NCBI GenBank assembly: GCA_002270565.1
Contig: NQMI01000016.1
Span: 420,432 to 484,431 of the forward strand
Origin: Stenocarpella maydis
Taxonomy: Eukaryota > Ascomycota > Sordariomycetes > Diaporthales > Diaporthaceae
Reading direction: 5' to 3'
DNA: 64,000 bases
Below, one piece after another: positions 12,093 through 24,231 of this stretch. The translations under genes were made by a program, and so were the position numbers. The notes under the pieces were generated by a model, which was given only the letters and a program-made list of their open reading frames with translations, was not told the origin of the DNA and ran no database searches. The stretch's first letter is position 1. Each line of letters starts with the position of its first letter.

Positions 12093-14868
12093 GAGAACGG
12101 ATATTCGCACCGAGGAAATCGGCTGGTACACTGATACATTATTTACTTAATCGCTGCAGCCAATCAGAGCGCCCCATTCGACCACACTCAACTACATACA
12201 CCACCCCAACCAGGTGCTTTTAGTGCCCTTACCTGCAGACCTGCCAAACCCCCTTCACCCACCAAATAACACTCCCTCGCCAACCACCCACAACTAGCGA
12301 TATAGACCAAATTCCTCTTGCAATCAATTATTCTACTATTAGAAATATATCTTTATCAGTTAGAATTAAGTTTTCTAGTATTATAGTAATATTGCTTATC
12401 CCTAATTATACCTACCTTAAGGTATAGTAGTAGGCAGATTATTATACCTAGAATACTAATATTACTGCTATAAATGATTGCCAACCAGCACTTTCTAATC
12501 CTCCTGCCTTCCTAAAACTTTTCTATAATAGATATAATATCTTTATAGACCTTAAGGTAAAATTAGATATTACTATAAAATCTGCTGGATTCCTAACTGT
12601 AATCCAAAGGTTAGGGCTAACTTGGTGTTATGGACCAACACACATTGGTGGCTGACTACCGCAGAAGACAACCCCGCAGGTCGGGAAGTGACCCCTAAAA
12701 GGGGCGCCCCGCCTGATCCAATCAGTAATGCTACCTTATCAGGGTTAGGGTCCGGCTCGCAACACTCAATTGCAAGCCACACAAGCCAGCTTGAAGGATG
12801 AAGTATCAAGCCTTATGCAAAGGCTTAATGGCTCAGCGTGCAAGCCTGCAAGCCACTAAAGAGTCAGAATATATATATAGATATGGTTGTTACCATATTA
12901 GATAGCTTTTATAGAATAGACTCTTCAGTCATTAATCTAAGTATTTAATTCCAACATTAAATAGCCTTACAGCTAGTAATTATTATTAGTCAATAATATT
13001 ACTTAATAACTACCTAATAATATTCTGATAAATTTGTGCTATAGAATAGCATTCAGTTCAGCGTGTGTGTGTTTCGGCAGGGTCGCAGTATGGTGCTCTG
13101 AGGCGAATTGGGACGATTGACAATGGTCTGGACAACTTTGTATTGAATTAAGTTGGGCTTCTGTAAGCCCTCCTTATATACCCTCCGACGTCGTCTCACC
13201 CCTGGGCACGCTGCGGTAGGCTCTGGTGCAAATTTGCAAATGCCGGAAAATTCGCCCTTCCAACACACCATCTTTGGTTCCAAACAACTAGCCAACCACA
13301 GCCCTAGCAATGCCCAAATTAAGTACATACAAACTTCAGAAATCAGGCTATCCAATGCACTAAGTCATATACTTTTTGGGTAAGAAATAAGGGTAATGCA
13401 GAGGTCTGAATTAAGGTGCAAATGCAGGCCAAAATAATCGACTCACGGCCACCAAACTCATCTTGCGTCACGCACGCACTGGGCGTACTTAGCGAAAATC
13501 GCCTGACTCGCAAGTCTAGGGTAACTCCTTGCTAGAAAGTCTAGGGTAACTCCTTACAACGAAGTCTAGGGTAACTCCTTGCACGGAGTACCAACGCCCT
13601 GCTGAGCGGTTCCGTTTAACATAAAGAAGAGAAGATTATTACTAAATAAGCTAGGCATAAGACTTATAAGATCCTTAACTTCAGCTTATATACAACTTTA
13701 TTAATAGAAGCTACCTATTGCAAATTTAAGGTCTATCTTAGCTATAAGATGGGTAACATTCTTTATTTAGTTAAGGCTACTAATAAGATAATTATAGATA
13801 GTTCTTATACCCTATGCTTAAAAGAAGCTTATTAGAAAACCTTATTACTAGAGAAATTTAATAGGTAGAAGTAGCTAGGTAAGCTTCCAACTTAAATCTT
13901 ATAAGTAGCCCTTAAACTTCTCTCTATAATAAGGAGTTCCATAATACATATACTTAAAAAATAACTCCCATAGGGTAATTACTTACTAGTAATATATAAT
14001 TATCCTATCTATACCCAATATAGCTTGCCCTATATAAGCTAAATCACCAATAAAGAAGAAGCTAGTTATCCTCTCTAGAGAGAGGATATCTATAAGTCTT
14101 ACTAGCTAGATTATAACCTTTTAGTTGGAAACCCTCTCTTAGTAGTTCTCTCACCCCAGAAGGTTACTACAATAAAGGGAAGACCTCATAATAAAACTAT
14201 ATTTAATATAAATGAAGATAGCATCCTTATAACCCATAAGAAGGCCATAATAAGCAAGAAGATAGCCTTAACAACTACCAGTCTGGGTAATAGGGTAGGT
14301 AATAAGATAAGGGTGATAATAGCTTCTATATAATATATTAACTCAGCATTTAAGTAAAATAATGAGACCCTTTAGTTGCTCAATAAGGAGGACTCTTATA
14401 GCAGGAAGAACCAGCGAGAAGCCATCCGATAGGATAAGCAGTTAGCAGTAGGGCTCATAAAGCTACCTACTCACTAGCTTCCAAAGCAATATTCTGCAGA
14501 GACAGCCTCAATACCAGGGCTAGCAGCTAAGAAGCCCCATATAAGGGCTTATAAGACCATCAACCAGCTGCCATAAGTGGAGTTAACTATAGAAGACCTT
14601 ATTAGTAACAAGAAGAAGACCTAGGAGGAGATTCAGGTACTCAGTTATAAGGTGGAACGGCCCAGGCAATAAAGAAAGTAGCAAAATACTAAGGCCAGAA
14701 GTTATAATAGTAGCAAGCAGAAGCAATAATAATATGCAATAAATATATAGTTAATAATTATATATTTCTGTTATATATGATAGACTGGTGGTGCAAATTA
14801 AGGTTGGCGCACTAGGCCAACATGTATTGGTGTACCAGCCGATTTCCTCGGTGCGAATATCCGTTCTC
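12093..14868 (+). mobile_element. MULE-family DNA transposon copy 1, decayed and internally altered
   Basis: Element of 2776 bp bounded by about 47-bp terminal inverted repeats (left 12093-12139, right 14822-14868; first 39 bases identical, starting GAGAACGGATATTCGCACCG). It is flanked by the 8-bp direct repeat ATTATATA at 12085-12092 and 14869-14876. Both outer parts match the second copy at 46506-49453 (for example CTGCAGCCAATCAGAGCGCC near the left end, and TCCTTAACTTCAGCTTA in the right half) but are more AT-rich, in keeping with stronger or older RIP. The central part, about 12622-13620, does not match the second copy and lacks the transposase core. It instead holds unrelated sequence, including a short tandem repeat at 13512-13580. 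No intact transposase frame remains, so it is non-autonomous. Confidence 0.85.
13512..13580. repeat. Three tandem copies, 25-bp period
   Basis: The 19-mer AAGTCTAGGGTAACTCCTT occurs at 13512, 13537 and 13562, separated by 6-base spacers. It lies inside the part of MULE copy 1 that has no counterpart in copy 2. Confidence 0.85.
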
Positions 14869-14876
14869 ATTATATA

Positions 14877-16002
14877 TGCACTCTCTTCCAGTCATCTTTT
14901 ATTTCACAAAGTTTTCTTCATCGTGTGATGCTATCATGACAAGTCTCCAAACACTCGTGGTGATTGAGGCATGACTAGAGATGTTGTGGAAGGTGTAAAT
15001 CTGACTGCAATGATTGATCACATGCCACAAAAATGTGTAAGCTGAGCTGCACCTTCACTGCTACGTCAGCTGAGCCTGCAATAGACAAGTTTGTACCTAG
15101 GTATCACCTACCAAGATGAGAAAAGGCCACGTCAAGACAAGGGGGTAAGGAGCTTATTAAGCGAAGAGAATGGGAATCTGTTTTTTAAGCAGCTGTAAGA
15201 TGAGCGCTGACTGTGCAACACATTGGCAGGAGATGGTTCTTTGTCAAGAATGGGGCGATGGCATTTAGCGGTGAAGGCTGTGCAAGCCGCGCCGTATGTT
15301 ACACGCACATTCCCTCCAGCCACAAGAGCATTAAAAAGGTCAGCTACCTAGGGGCCCAGGTAGTCTAGTCTCCTGGGGATGCGTGTAGTGAAGAGTTTCG
15401 CGGTGCTCAATGGATGCACCCCGTATCAACCAGCGGGGAATTTCTGAACTATTAGCATATCAAACCGCCGTTCATCGATACTTATGAGCGTCTGTTTGCA
15501 AATGACACAAAGCGTGGTGTTGACTTTCATTTATACGTAGACAGCAATAGTATTGCTGAAAACGGCGTAATTCATTTCATGACGTAGGCTGTAAGCCGAG
15601 GGAAGCAGCGTGAGGCCAGTAAGGTGACACAGATGAGGATTACGCCGGCTGAATTAGGATCCTTTGTCGCGTCAAGTTTTCCGCGCGTGACTAGGTGTGA
15701 ACATATGATCTCAGCTGAAAGAACAGCAAGATACACACCAAGGTTTCCGTCATAAAGTGATGAGTGGCCGTAGATTCGTGCTCCGCAATCTCATGATGAA
15801 CGAGATCTGACTGAATTGTATACGAAATTGGGTGCCAAGATTTGAATAAGTGAGCGCCACTGCGTTCCCAGTGGGGTCGGCTAATGCAATCTTACTCAGT
15901 GCGCGTTCAGCTGGAATCACAACACCTGATACGAGCTGGACGTACAGCCACATACTAGTATTGACCGGTTGGCGTCTCACGTCACTTGGTACGGCCTAGC
16001 TG
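14877..16002. other. Intergenic, no supported gene
   Basis: Nothing coding is recognisable. The last few hundred bases are the likely promoter and 5' leader of the FAD oxidase that starts at 16003. Confidence 0.45.
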
Positions 16003-17898
16003 ATGCATAAAAGAAACATGTCCACCAATCTGGCAAGAATATGGCAAGATCTGTCCCCAACAAGGTTACCAGTTCTTAACTCGAGCGAAATGGCGACTAT
16101 AACAGGAGTTTCAGGCAACCAGTTTGCGTTTGGGACAAAAGAATATCCCGAATGGGCATACCAATATGCAACAACAACTCATGGTATCGACCACGACATG
16201 CAACCGGGGCTGATTGTTCAGCCAAAGAACAAGAACGACATCAAGCTCGCAGTTCTTTTTGCCAGGGAGCAGAAGAAGGCTATCGCAATCCGCACAGGCG
16301 GTCACAGCTATGCAGGGAGCTCTAGCACGAGCAATGACAATATTCTGTTGGACCTCCGGAACACCTTTCAAGCCCCCGAGGACTTGGTTTATTTCGAGAA
16401 GGACGACAAGAGCTATGTCCACGCAAGTGTGAGCTGGAGTCTGGGCAAGTTCAGCGCGTTCCTCGGCAAGAACAATGCCTTCGTTCCGCACGGGCAATGT
16501 ACAGCTGTTCATGTGGTTAGTATTAAAGCCCTTCTGTCGGTTCGCTTTGTTCTATAGGTACGATGGTGGGGGGGGGGGGTTCAATATCGTCAAACTGGTG
16601 CTATGGTGTTGAAGACCCTAACCCTGGAGTGCCCAACGCCCTCTGGGCGTGGGCACACCACTATTCCCACACCCTTTTCTTAGGTGCTTACATTACCCTT
16701 ATTAATAACTCCAAACAGGGCGGCCACGTGCAGACAGGCGGGTACGGCCAGCTCGGCCGCAGCTTCGGGCTCTTGGGGGACCACATCCGGTCGCTGGAGA
16801 TTATCGACCACGCGGGCGAGGAGAAGGAGATCACGCGCGCGGGTGAGCCGGAGCTCTTCTACGCCTGGCTGGGCGGCTCGCCTGGCAACCTCGGCGTCCT
16901 GACACACTTTACGGTCGAGGTGCACCGCGATGCCGACTACAAGGGGTCCATGGGCCTCAAGGCGCTGCATTTGTACGACACCAAGAAGCTGAGGTACCTC
17001 CTGCAGGTGCTGGCAGAGATGAACGACGACGAGGACTTCCCGCGCAACTACGACCTGTGCATCAGCGTGCTCAGCTCGTCGTTCGACATCCTGGGCCTGA
17101 TGGGCGGGCTGGACAACGAGATGGAGGAGGCGCACCCGGAGATCTTCGGGGAGGACGGCCTCCCGGCCTGGCCGCGCATGATTGTCGTTTACGCCCAGTA
17201 TGTCCCGTTCAGCAAGGAGGACAAGCCCGATATGGGGTTCTTTGACCGGCTGCGCACCGGCTGCTGGTTCCAGAGCGGCGTGAAGGAGAAGCCAATGTCC
17301 CAGCTGTGCGAGGATTGGATCTTCCGCAACACCCGCGAGTTCGATCTGCCGTACGTCAAGCGGACCTACCTGACGACGTCGACGGAGCTGAGCACAAACG
17401 GCTGGGTCGACTGGGTGGTCGGCAGGATGGACGAGGTGGTCCGGCCGGTCAGCAACGGGCAGTGGCTGTCCGCTCAGCTGCAGTGTTTCGGCGGGAAGCA
17501 CTCGCGGTTCAGGACAAATGCCGACAACGGAACGGCCTTCAGCGTAAGTGGAAATCGCCATGGGTGAGAGCGAGGAACGGTGTGCTGACATTTCGCTCCA
17601 GTGGAGAGACTCGACCTTCTGCTTCACAATCGACAACTTTCACAAGCCATCAAAGAAGGCCGCCGCTGAGGAGTGGGCGTGTACAAATGACGCGCAGGCG
17701 CTTGGTCCGGAGGGCATCTTCAGCAAGCAGGACCGCCGTGTCCTGTGGGGCTCGTATGGGAGCTTCAACCTTGACGAGTCTTGGCAGTTCTATTATGACG
17801 ACCGGGCCATGTATGAGAGATTGATGGAGGCCAGGAAGACCGCCGATCCAGATGGGACCTTCACACCCAACACCTTCTCGGTTAAGCGTGCGAGCTGA
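16003..17898 (+). CDS. FAD-linked oxidoreductase, berberine bridge enzyme type (3 exons)
   Basis: A VAO/PCMH-fold flavoprotein of the BBE-like group, which oxidises small molecules using O2 and often works in secondary metabolism. Exons 16003-16515, 16719-17543 and 17602-17898 give 543 aa in frame. Two residues that typically hold FAD covalently in this group are visible: His101 in RTGGHSYAG and Cys166 in VPHGQCTAVHV. The next exon continues directly with GGHVQTGGYGQLGRSFGLLG, the usual FAD-binding loop. The C-terminal exon carries the BBE tail (GSFNLDESWQFYYDD ... NTFSV). No signal peptide is evident, so the protein may be cytosolic; a second start at 16018 (MSTNLARIW) is equally possible. 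Intron 1 is long (203 nt) and holds a run of about a dozen G. Substrate unknown. Confidence 0.9.
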
Positions 17899-18554
17899 GG
17901 CCCCTATTTTGAGGTATTGGGTGCTTTCTGAGGTTGTAACGAACTAGCACTTGAGGTCAGCGTGGTGAACGGCTATCCTCGTGGCACGCGGACATCACAT
18001 ATCTCCTGCAACCAGCCAAGTCATGAGAAAATCTAATATGTTGATAATATAGAATGGAAAATAGATTTACTTGGTTAAAGTCTGACATAACAGTCCTGCA
18101 ACAGTAATTTTGAAAATATCAAAACCTTTTCAGTTACTACACATGCGCACCTTGTCCCGACATACATCAAGTCCGATCGACTCTCTTCTTTGCCGCCAGC
18201 AGAGATAGTGGCACACTATGGCGATGGACTACGCGGGTCCACTCATCATTGGCTTGACAGTCACGTTTGAGATAATCGCTATCCCCACAGTATTCCTGTG
18301 CTTCTGGGCACCATGGCCGCTAAAGAGGAAGATATTTGCTTATAATATATAAATCATTATTAAGTTAGGATAGATCTCTTGTTTTAATTTAACTGTTATT
18401 AGTATAATAATAACTATGTAGATTTATATAATTATACATTTTAATTAAATTTATGATTAACATTATCTAAAGCAAACCTAATTAATATATTATAAATCTA
18501 TATGTTATAACATCTTAAAAGATTATCATATCTTATAAGGCTTACTCATGAGAC
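17899..18554. other. Intergenic with AT-rich block
   Basis: Between two converging genes. Positions about 18340-18540 are strongly AT-rich with many TA steps, like other RIP-mutated blocks in the window. No gene seen. Confidence 0.5.
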
Positions 18555-21500
18555 CTAGAAGATCTCGCCGATATTCGAAAACGGGGCGTACCCTTGACCT
18601 TGTACGGCCCAGTAGCCGGCCACAGCATTGGTACCAGCCAACGGGACGGTCCATGTGTACGTGTACCCACTCTGGGTTTGTTGCACAACACCGATGGGGT
18701 TCCATGACCATTCCGCATTAGCGGAAGCACTGGTGTCCCACGAGCCGGTATATTCGTAAAGGCTGCAGTAAAAGTCATTGCCTTCGACGAGGTAGCTGAA
18801 AACTCCCAAAGGCCCCTGGGGTGACTCGAGACTCCCCATCCTGATGGGCCACCCGTGCCGCTCAAAACCGGAGAGTTTGCCGCCGAGAAATAGCCGCACG
18901 AATGCGTATGGGACCAGGACATCGACGTTGAAGGTAGTGGTGTCGCCATCCAGTGTATATCCAAAATTGGTCGTTGTACCGCTAAGCGAGAGGCTTTTTG
19001 TGCTCGCCGAGATCAACCGGGAGCTGCCTCCATTGCCTGAAGCCAACCTCGTCCGTATCTCAAAGATCAGGCCGGAGGATCCAGGCTGGATTATTCCAAT
19101 AGTATTCCGGGTCAATGGCGCTAGAAATTCCAGTATCAGTGCACCGTCTTGATAAACGGCGTATCCAAGAGCACTCCCAACTGGCGACCAGGTTAGGGTG
19201 ACGGAGCTGCAGTCCGAAAAGGAGACGGCCGCGTCGCTTGGAAGACCAGCAACGTAGACCCCAGTAGCTTTGGCCGGGTCATCGATGAGAGGCTTGCCAC
19301 CCGGGACAGCGTCCATGAATGTTCTCATATACGCATCGTTAGGCAGGTTGTCGTATGGGTTGGGGTTGTCGTCGTCGGTGATCTCGAGAAGACCCGCATG
19401 GCGGGTTTTAGCGAGAGCAGCGACCTCCTGAATCTTATCCTGCGGGACCCTATAGATGATATGCCAGAGCTTTCGAGGGTCCTTTGGCGTCCAGTCGTTC
19501 GGTACATAGCTATTCTAGTAGGCCTCATAGCTATTCTCGAACGTCATCAGCGCATCCCTGGTGTCTTCGTAACAAGAGGCTATCGACGAGCCCGGGTTTA
19601 GTACGGTGAATGCGCCGGGGTGTTTTCGCTTCGTGTAGTTGTTGATGTATGCGTATAGGTCTGAGTAGATGTTGCCGGGACCACATTCGGGCCAGCCTTC
19701 ATCGAAGAACATACCGCCGATACTAAAACCATACAGCTCGTACCACTTATCGATGTCTTGTTCGATCTGGGAGGCCCAGTCGCCCAAGTCATTCGAACCA
19801 AGTCGAGTTATAAACTTTTATTGACTGACGCCAAGGTACCCCGTCCGAACATAGCCGATGATCTTCTTGCCTGAGCTCGCGGCTTGATCAATCGCCGACT
19901 TCCAGGCGTTCTCCACAATATAGTCTGGGCCGTTCAAAACATTCGCAACTAACACGCTAACCTTCCCGGTGTCGTATGTCAAAAGACGTGCCCACGCAGC
20001 TGGGTCTCCGAGGGGGTTAATGTACGATGCAATGGCGATCTGCGGACCTGCATTCTGCGGATCTGGATCCTGCGTATCTGACTTCCAGGAATCGTATTGA
20101 TCCAGATATTCCGAGGGGAATGATGAGGCGGGCGCAAATCCATCACCGAGAGTCACCGTGGCGTTAGTGGTGAAGTCGTCGTTCAGACTGCACGCATCGT
20201 CCGCCTGCCAAGACAAGGCGACCACTGCAGCAGAATTGATGATGGTGGCTGTCCCGTCATCTCCAAAGGCCCCATAGATCGCCAATGATGACTTCACCCC
20301 CGTCGTTTCCTGGCGTCTCAAGCCTGTCGGGCGGCGAAGGCGCGAGAGGAAGGTGAGGGTAAATGTTTCCCAGAGCCTTTTGCACGTACCTCGCCATGGC
20401 GTAGAGTGCGAGGTTGTCGGAATTTTGTACCACCAAGTCGCCCGTCTCCTTTCCGAATCGCGAAAGTGCTTTGACGAGCTGAGGCCCGTAGGCCTTGTAC
20501 ATATTCCAATTGATGTCCCCCGTGTTATCTCCGCTGGGTTTTGATTTCACCCAGAGCCGCACGTCCGTAACATGTCTATTGGAGCCATATTGTCCGGCCT
20601 TGGAGACCCAGTCGATGTGAAGGAGCTCATGAATCCAAGTTTGCGCTGCCACTCAGTCATCAGTATATAGGTAGCCAACATTTCCAACTACATAGAGGAA
20701 CCCAAACAAATACAAATAGTCGATATAGGTAGCCAGCAAGGTAGGAGAGGCTGAAAGCCGAACGGTAAGGTAAATCTCACCTTTATTGGGAATATAGTTG
20801 CGCAAATCGAGCCACCATTCTTCTCCCATGCTCTTGTCACCGCCGTTCTTCATCATGACATCTAGATCCATAGATGCAAAGTATAGCGGGCAAAAGTTGA
20901 TGCGAGCAATACCGCTGCTCGGGTCGTTGTTTGTGGTGTACGCGTGGACCGTACTTCCTCCGCCACAGGGGCATTTGTTCCTGGGATCATCGCAGCGATC
21001 GTGAAGTTTCCAGTCTAACGGGGTCGCGATGTAGCCAGGCTGAATCATAGCCAGGTTTCGGTAAATACGTGCAACAACGCCAGTGTTAGCGTGTCTTTTC
21101 TCTTCAATATCTCTGGCAGGGAAACAATTTGCAGTGGACTTGGGGTTACATATCTTTAATGGCGCCTTATTGATTCTAGTTTAGGCCTGGTGGTCCTAGG
21201 AACTCCACCGCCGAAGCCTCGTTGAAGTTGATCGAGTTCGCTTCCTTATAGAGTAGATTCATGATCTTCCATGACTGCTGCCAGCCCGCGTAGATCATCT
21301 GACGTTCAAGAGCATCGCATCCGTTCCAGTTGACCAGTTTAGTAACTAGATCGGTCACATTTCCATCGAAAGTAGGCATGTCGTACCCGCTGATGGACAG
21401 GGCGGCGGTGAAGTCCTCCACTGCTTGCGCGACACTGATCTCATCTGCGCGCCCATCGAGTGACTTTCCAGGCCGGCTCTCCCCGTTCTCATAGGTGGAG

Positions 21501-21676
21501 TCAGTCGGGTGCTGTGGCAAAGCCGCTGCGACACCAAGCAATCCATGCAGGCCGGTAGCAAAGAGGCCCCAGGATGCCTTGATGGTGTTGAGCGCGAAGA
21601 CGGTAAATTCACGTAAATATATTAGGGGATGACAGAAACCAGAGTGTGGCCAGCTCCAAGCCATTGACTGAGACAT
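18555..21676 (-). pseudogene. Secreted HExxH metallopeptidase fused to spherulin-4/GH135-like and beta-rich domains, broken
   Basis: Reading leftward: a hydrophobic leader (GLFATGLHGLLGVAAALP), then a pro-region ending NEASAVEFLGPPGLN near 21180. A frame change follows, then RHANTGVVARIYRNLAMIQP and CDDPRNKCPCGGG. An intron lies at about 20780-20651. The zinc-binding helix WIHELLHID (HExxH near 20631-20617) and NSDNLALYAMARYV come next, as in M35-like fungal metallopeptidases. A second frame change near 20290 leads into SWQADDACSLNDDFTTNATV and, without any gap or new start, a spherulin-4 (GH135/Sph3-like) domain: IAIASYINPLGDPAAW, GYVRTGYLGVSQ, GGMFFDEGWPECG (the acidic DE pair expected at the active site) and TFENSYEAY. 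The tail has an FN3-like segment (SSVTLTWSPVGSALGYAVYQ) and a beta-rich C-terminus, with stop at 18555. In-frame TAA (19820-19818) and TAG (19517-19515) interrupt the GH135 part. GH135 enzymes cut galactosaminogalactan-type wall polysaccharide. The start codon is uncertain. Confidence 0.7.
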
Positions 21677-22445
21677 ATACGGACTTCTGTGGAATATATG
21701 TATCTATCTCTCGACCTAGGTATGTGCTCTGCCGCAAGGCTGCGTCTCTTGGTGCCAGCACTGTGGACCCTCCAGGAACAGCAGACAGCCTTGGACTGAT
21801 ATCAAGGGACTCGCCAGGATGATGGCCCTCAGCCAAAGCTTTCGCTTCATCTGATACAGTCAGGAGCAAAACTTACAACCCACGAAAATTTCTTTTGTTT
21901 AGTGACTTATATCAATCGATCCAGAATTCAACTCTTTATCTGATGATTTAGACATAACATCCCCTGGCATCAGTTCCCTATTCCCATGTCACCCACTTTA
22001 TTATGTGTAGGCACCCCTGCCCCAGGGGGGACTAACTCGGATACCGCAGAATGTGCTCTAGCCGGCAACCGCTAAAAACCAACCGCAAAATCCTATTGCA
22101 ATAGAAAGGATCCTGGCTGGCCTGTTCGTCACACCATAGCGCTTCGTATGGAGGATGTGCTCGTTATTTTGAGGGCCAACCGACATCTTGTTGGCGCTAG
22201 AGATCAATCCTTCAGGACTCAGAGCGGGACGCTGAAAAAACGACCTATCGTAATACAGAGCATTTCAGTCGGGGAAAGAATTGTCCGCCCCGACTTCTCT
22301 AGTCTCAGGCTCTTTGCCTCAGGTACACCAAAGGCATCAGGTCATCCGGCTCTAGATTCTTCGCTTCCACCAGACCACACTCCAACGAGAACACTAAGCC
22401 AATAATTTCACGTGGCAAGGGCGAAATACCCTTACTGGAAAGAAC
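21677..22445. other. Intergenic, no supported gene
   Basis: Likely contains the former promoter of the broken metallopeptidase gene on the minus strand. I see no other gene or structured element. Confidence 0.4.
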
Positions 22446-23065
22446 ATGAACCTTTCTACAGCATTCACCCTTACAGCCTTCATCACTTTGAGCAAAGTCA
22501 TAGGAGTCACAACATCATCATCCACCTACGGTACAATGGACTCCAGCAAGCTATACCCTCAAGACTACAAAGATTATACGGGCCCATGGTGGAAGTCTTC
22601 GAAAAGTCCACATACCGAACCCAGTTCACGGCCGGCTCTCTGACCACCGTTCGCGGCTAGCCGAGCACCGGCGGCTTCTACATCCTAAGCTGCAACGGAG
22701 TCGAGCTCGAGTTCCTCAGCCTCGACCGCTTCAAGCCAACGCCACAGTCCCAGGATCCTGCCGAGGAGGATGCATTCTGCGCCAAAATGCGCAGGCTCGG
22801 GCCACGTTGGTACCGTAACCTGGAGGCAGAAGCCGCCGAGAGTCTCAGGGGGGAGTATCAAACCAACCACATGGTAAAGGCCTTTAGCTGGCCGGCCGAT
22901 GGGGGCATCTGGGCCCTAAAGATGCCAGAAATGGACTCTTATTTGAAGGGCATATCAAGGATCCGAAATGCCTTTAGCATGGATGAAAGGTATCATCAGA
23001 TTGAGAAGCTAGGTGGTATATTTTACAGTAATCCAGCCAAATTCCCGGACCTCAAATTAGCATGA
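22446..23065 (+). pseudogene. Unknown, possibly secreted protein, frameshifted and with a nonsense codon
   Basis: An ATG at 22446 opens a signal-peptide-like start (MNLSTAFTLTAFITLSKVIG). About 100 bases later the more protein-like frame is another one: GPMVEVFEKSTYRTQFTAGS, TAG at 22658-22660, then GGFYILSCNGVELEFLSLDR, EEDAFCAKMRRLGPRWYRNL, SWPADGGIWALKMPEMDSYL and the end NPAKFPDLKLA (stop by 23065). The TAG fits a CAG-to-TAG change. Either an unrecognised splice or an indel joins the two frames. I do not recognise the family. The composition (GC-rich, no low complexity) says that it was a real gene. Confidence 0.45.
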
Positions 23066-24231
23066 AAGCAGCTGCCATTCCCTCCGAGAGTCTGGATTGG
23101 AGTAAATGGAAATGGAGTCTATACTACAAGAAACTGGCTCATTCAATACGCGACGCCTCCTTAAACAACTCATTTCGTATCTATAGGCATAACTCATATT
23201 TCTCCACGTCGGCCTCGCGAAACTGCGCGACTCATTGGACGTGGTCGGGGCTCAGCACGAGGGTATCATCATCAATTTCGTTAGTGGCGCTTCATCGGAC
23301 GGGGAGTGGTCGGGAGCACTCAGGCACAGGGCGGGCGGGTGCCCTATAATAGTTAAAGTAAATTTATAACTACTTATTTAGTAGTGAGTTATTAAAGTAT
23401 AAATAAAACTCTAATTCTGAAAGTCATATAGGGGATAACTGGGGCATTATAATAGCTTTAAGTTTGAGGGCGATAGCAGTGTTATTATTGTTGTTAACAA
23501 GTTTTAGTATGAAGTAGAGGCGGCAGACAGATTAGCTAACAACCGACCAGGGGGGGCTGGTTTCGTTTGTCAAACACAATGGCAGGGCTAGCAGGGCTGG
23601 CAAGGCTGGCAAGGCTGGCAGAGCTTAATTGTAGGTGGGGCTGCCGCTGATAAGAGCGATAAGGAAATTTGGCATACACCTTTCTTTCGAGCTGCACGAT
23701 GCCTTATCTGATTTCCTCTCCTTTTTTCTGCCACGTCGCGACTCAATCTACTCTTTTGCGCGACGATTTCTGGCAACAGTTATCGTCAATCATCAGTTTT
23801 CAGGTCGTTTATGCTGAGATAGACTTCGGGTCTATCATTCATCAATACTTTAGGTAGGGATTCAGCGTCGGCCAACTGAAGACCATCTCGACGTTTGCAG
23901 CAGTCCTTTGTGGCTGTTCGCAATTTTTATCTCGCCTTCGGGCTTAAATTGGGTCGGAGACCTGATGTATCGACCTGGTCGGCTCTTGGTTGCGTTGATG
24001 GAAAGGTGAGTGGAAGGGAGAGGAAGGGGGGGTTGTTGGTTGACATCAACATCTTTTCAGTGTACCCGCCCTGCGACGGTCCTTCGTGTCTGTTTGCAAT
24101 TTCTTTGCGGTCCTATTAACTTAGGACTTGATTGGGTTGGTTCACTACATGGGAATGCGAGGCGATCATTTGCTAATGCGTCACAGGTCGTCGATTTGAC
24201 TTTTGTGTCAAACAGCAACAACAACAAAGCC
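23066..24231. other. Intergenic with short direct repeats
   Basis: A run of near-identical 10-mers (GGCTGGCAAG repeated about four times) lies at about 23582-23622. The block at about 23345-23480 is AT-rich. No gene recognised; the right end is the probable promoter and leader of the helicase gene. Confidence 0.45.

Noticed and set aside
20257..20321. A 37-nt intron joining the two frames of the metallopeptidase/spherulin locus
   Set aside because: GTGAAG...TTTGGAG would restore frame, but it is shorter than any other intron here and has no branch site; an indel is more likely.
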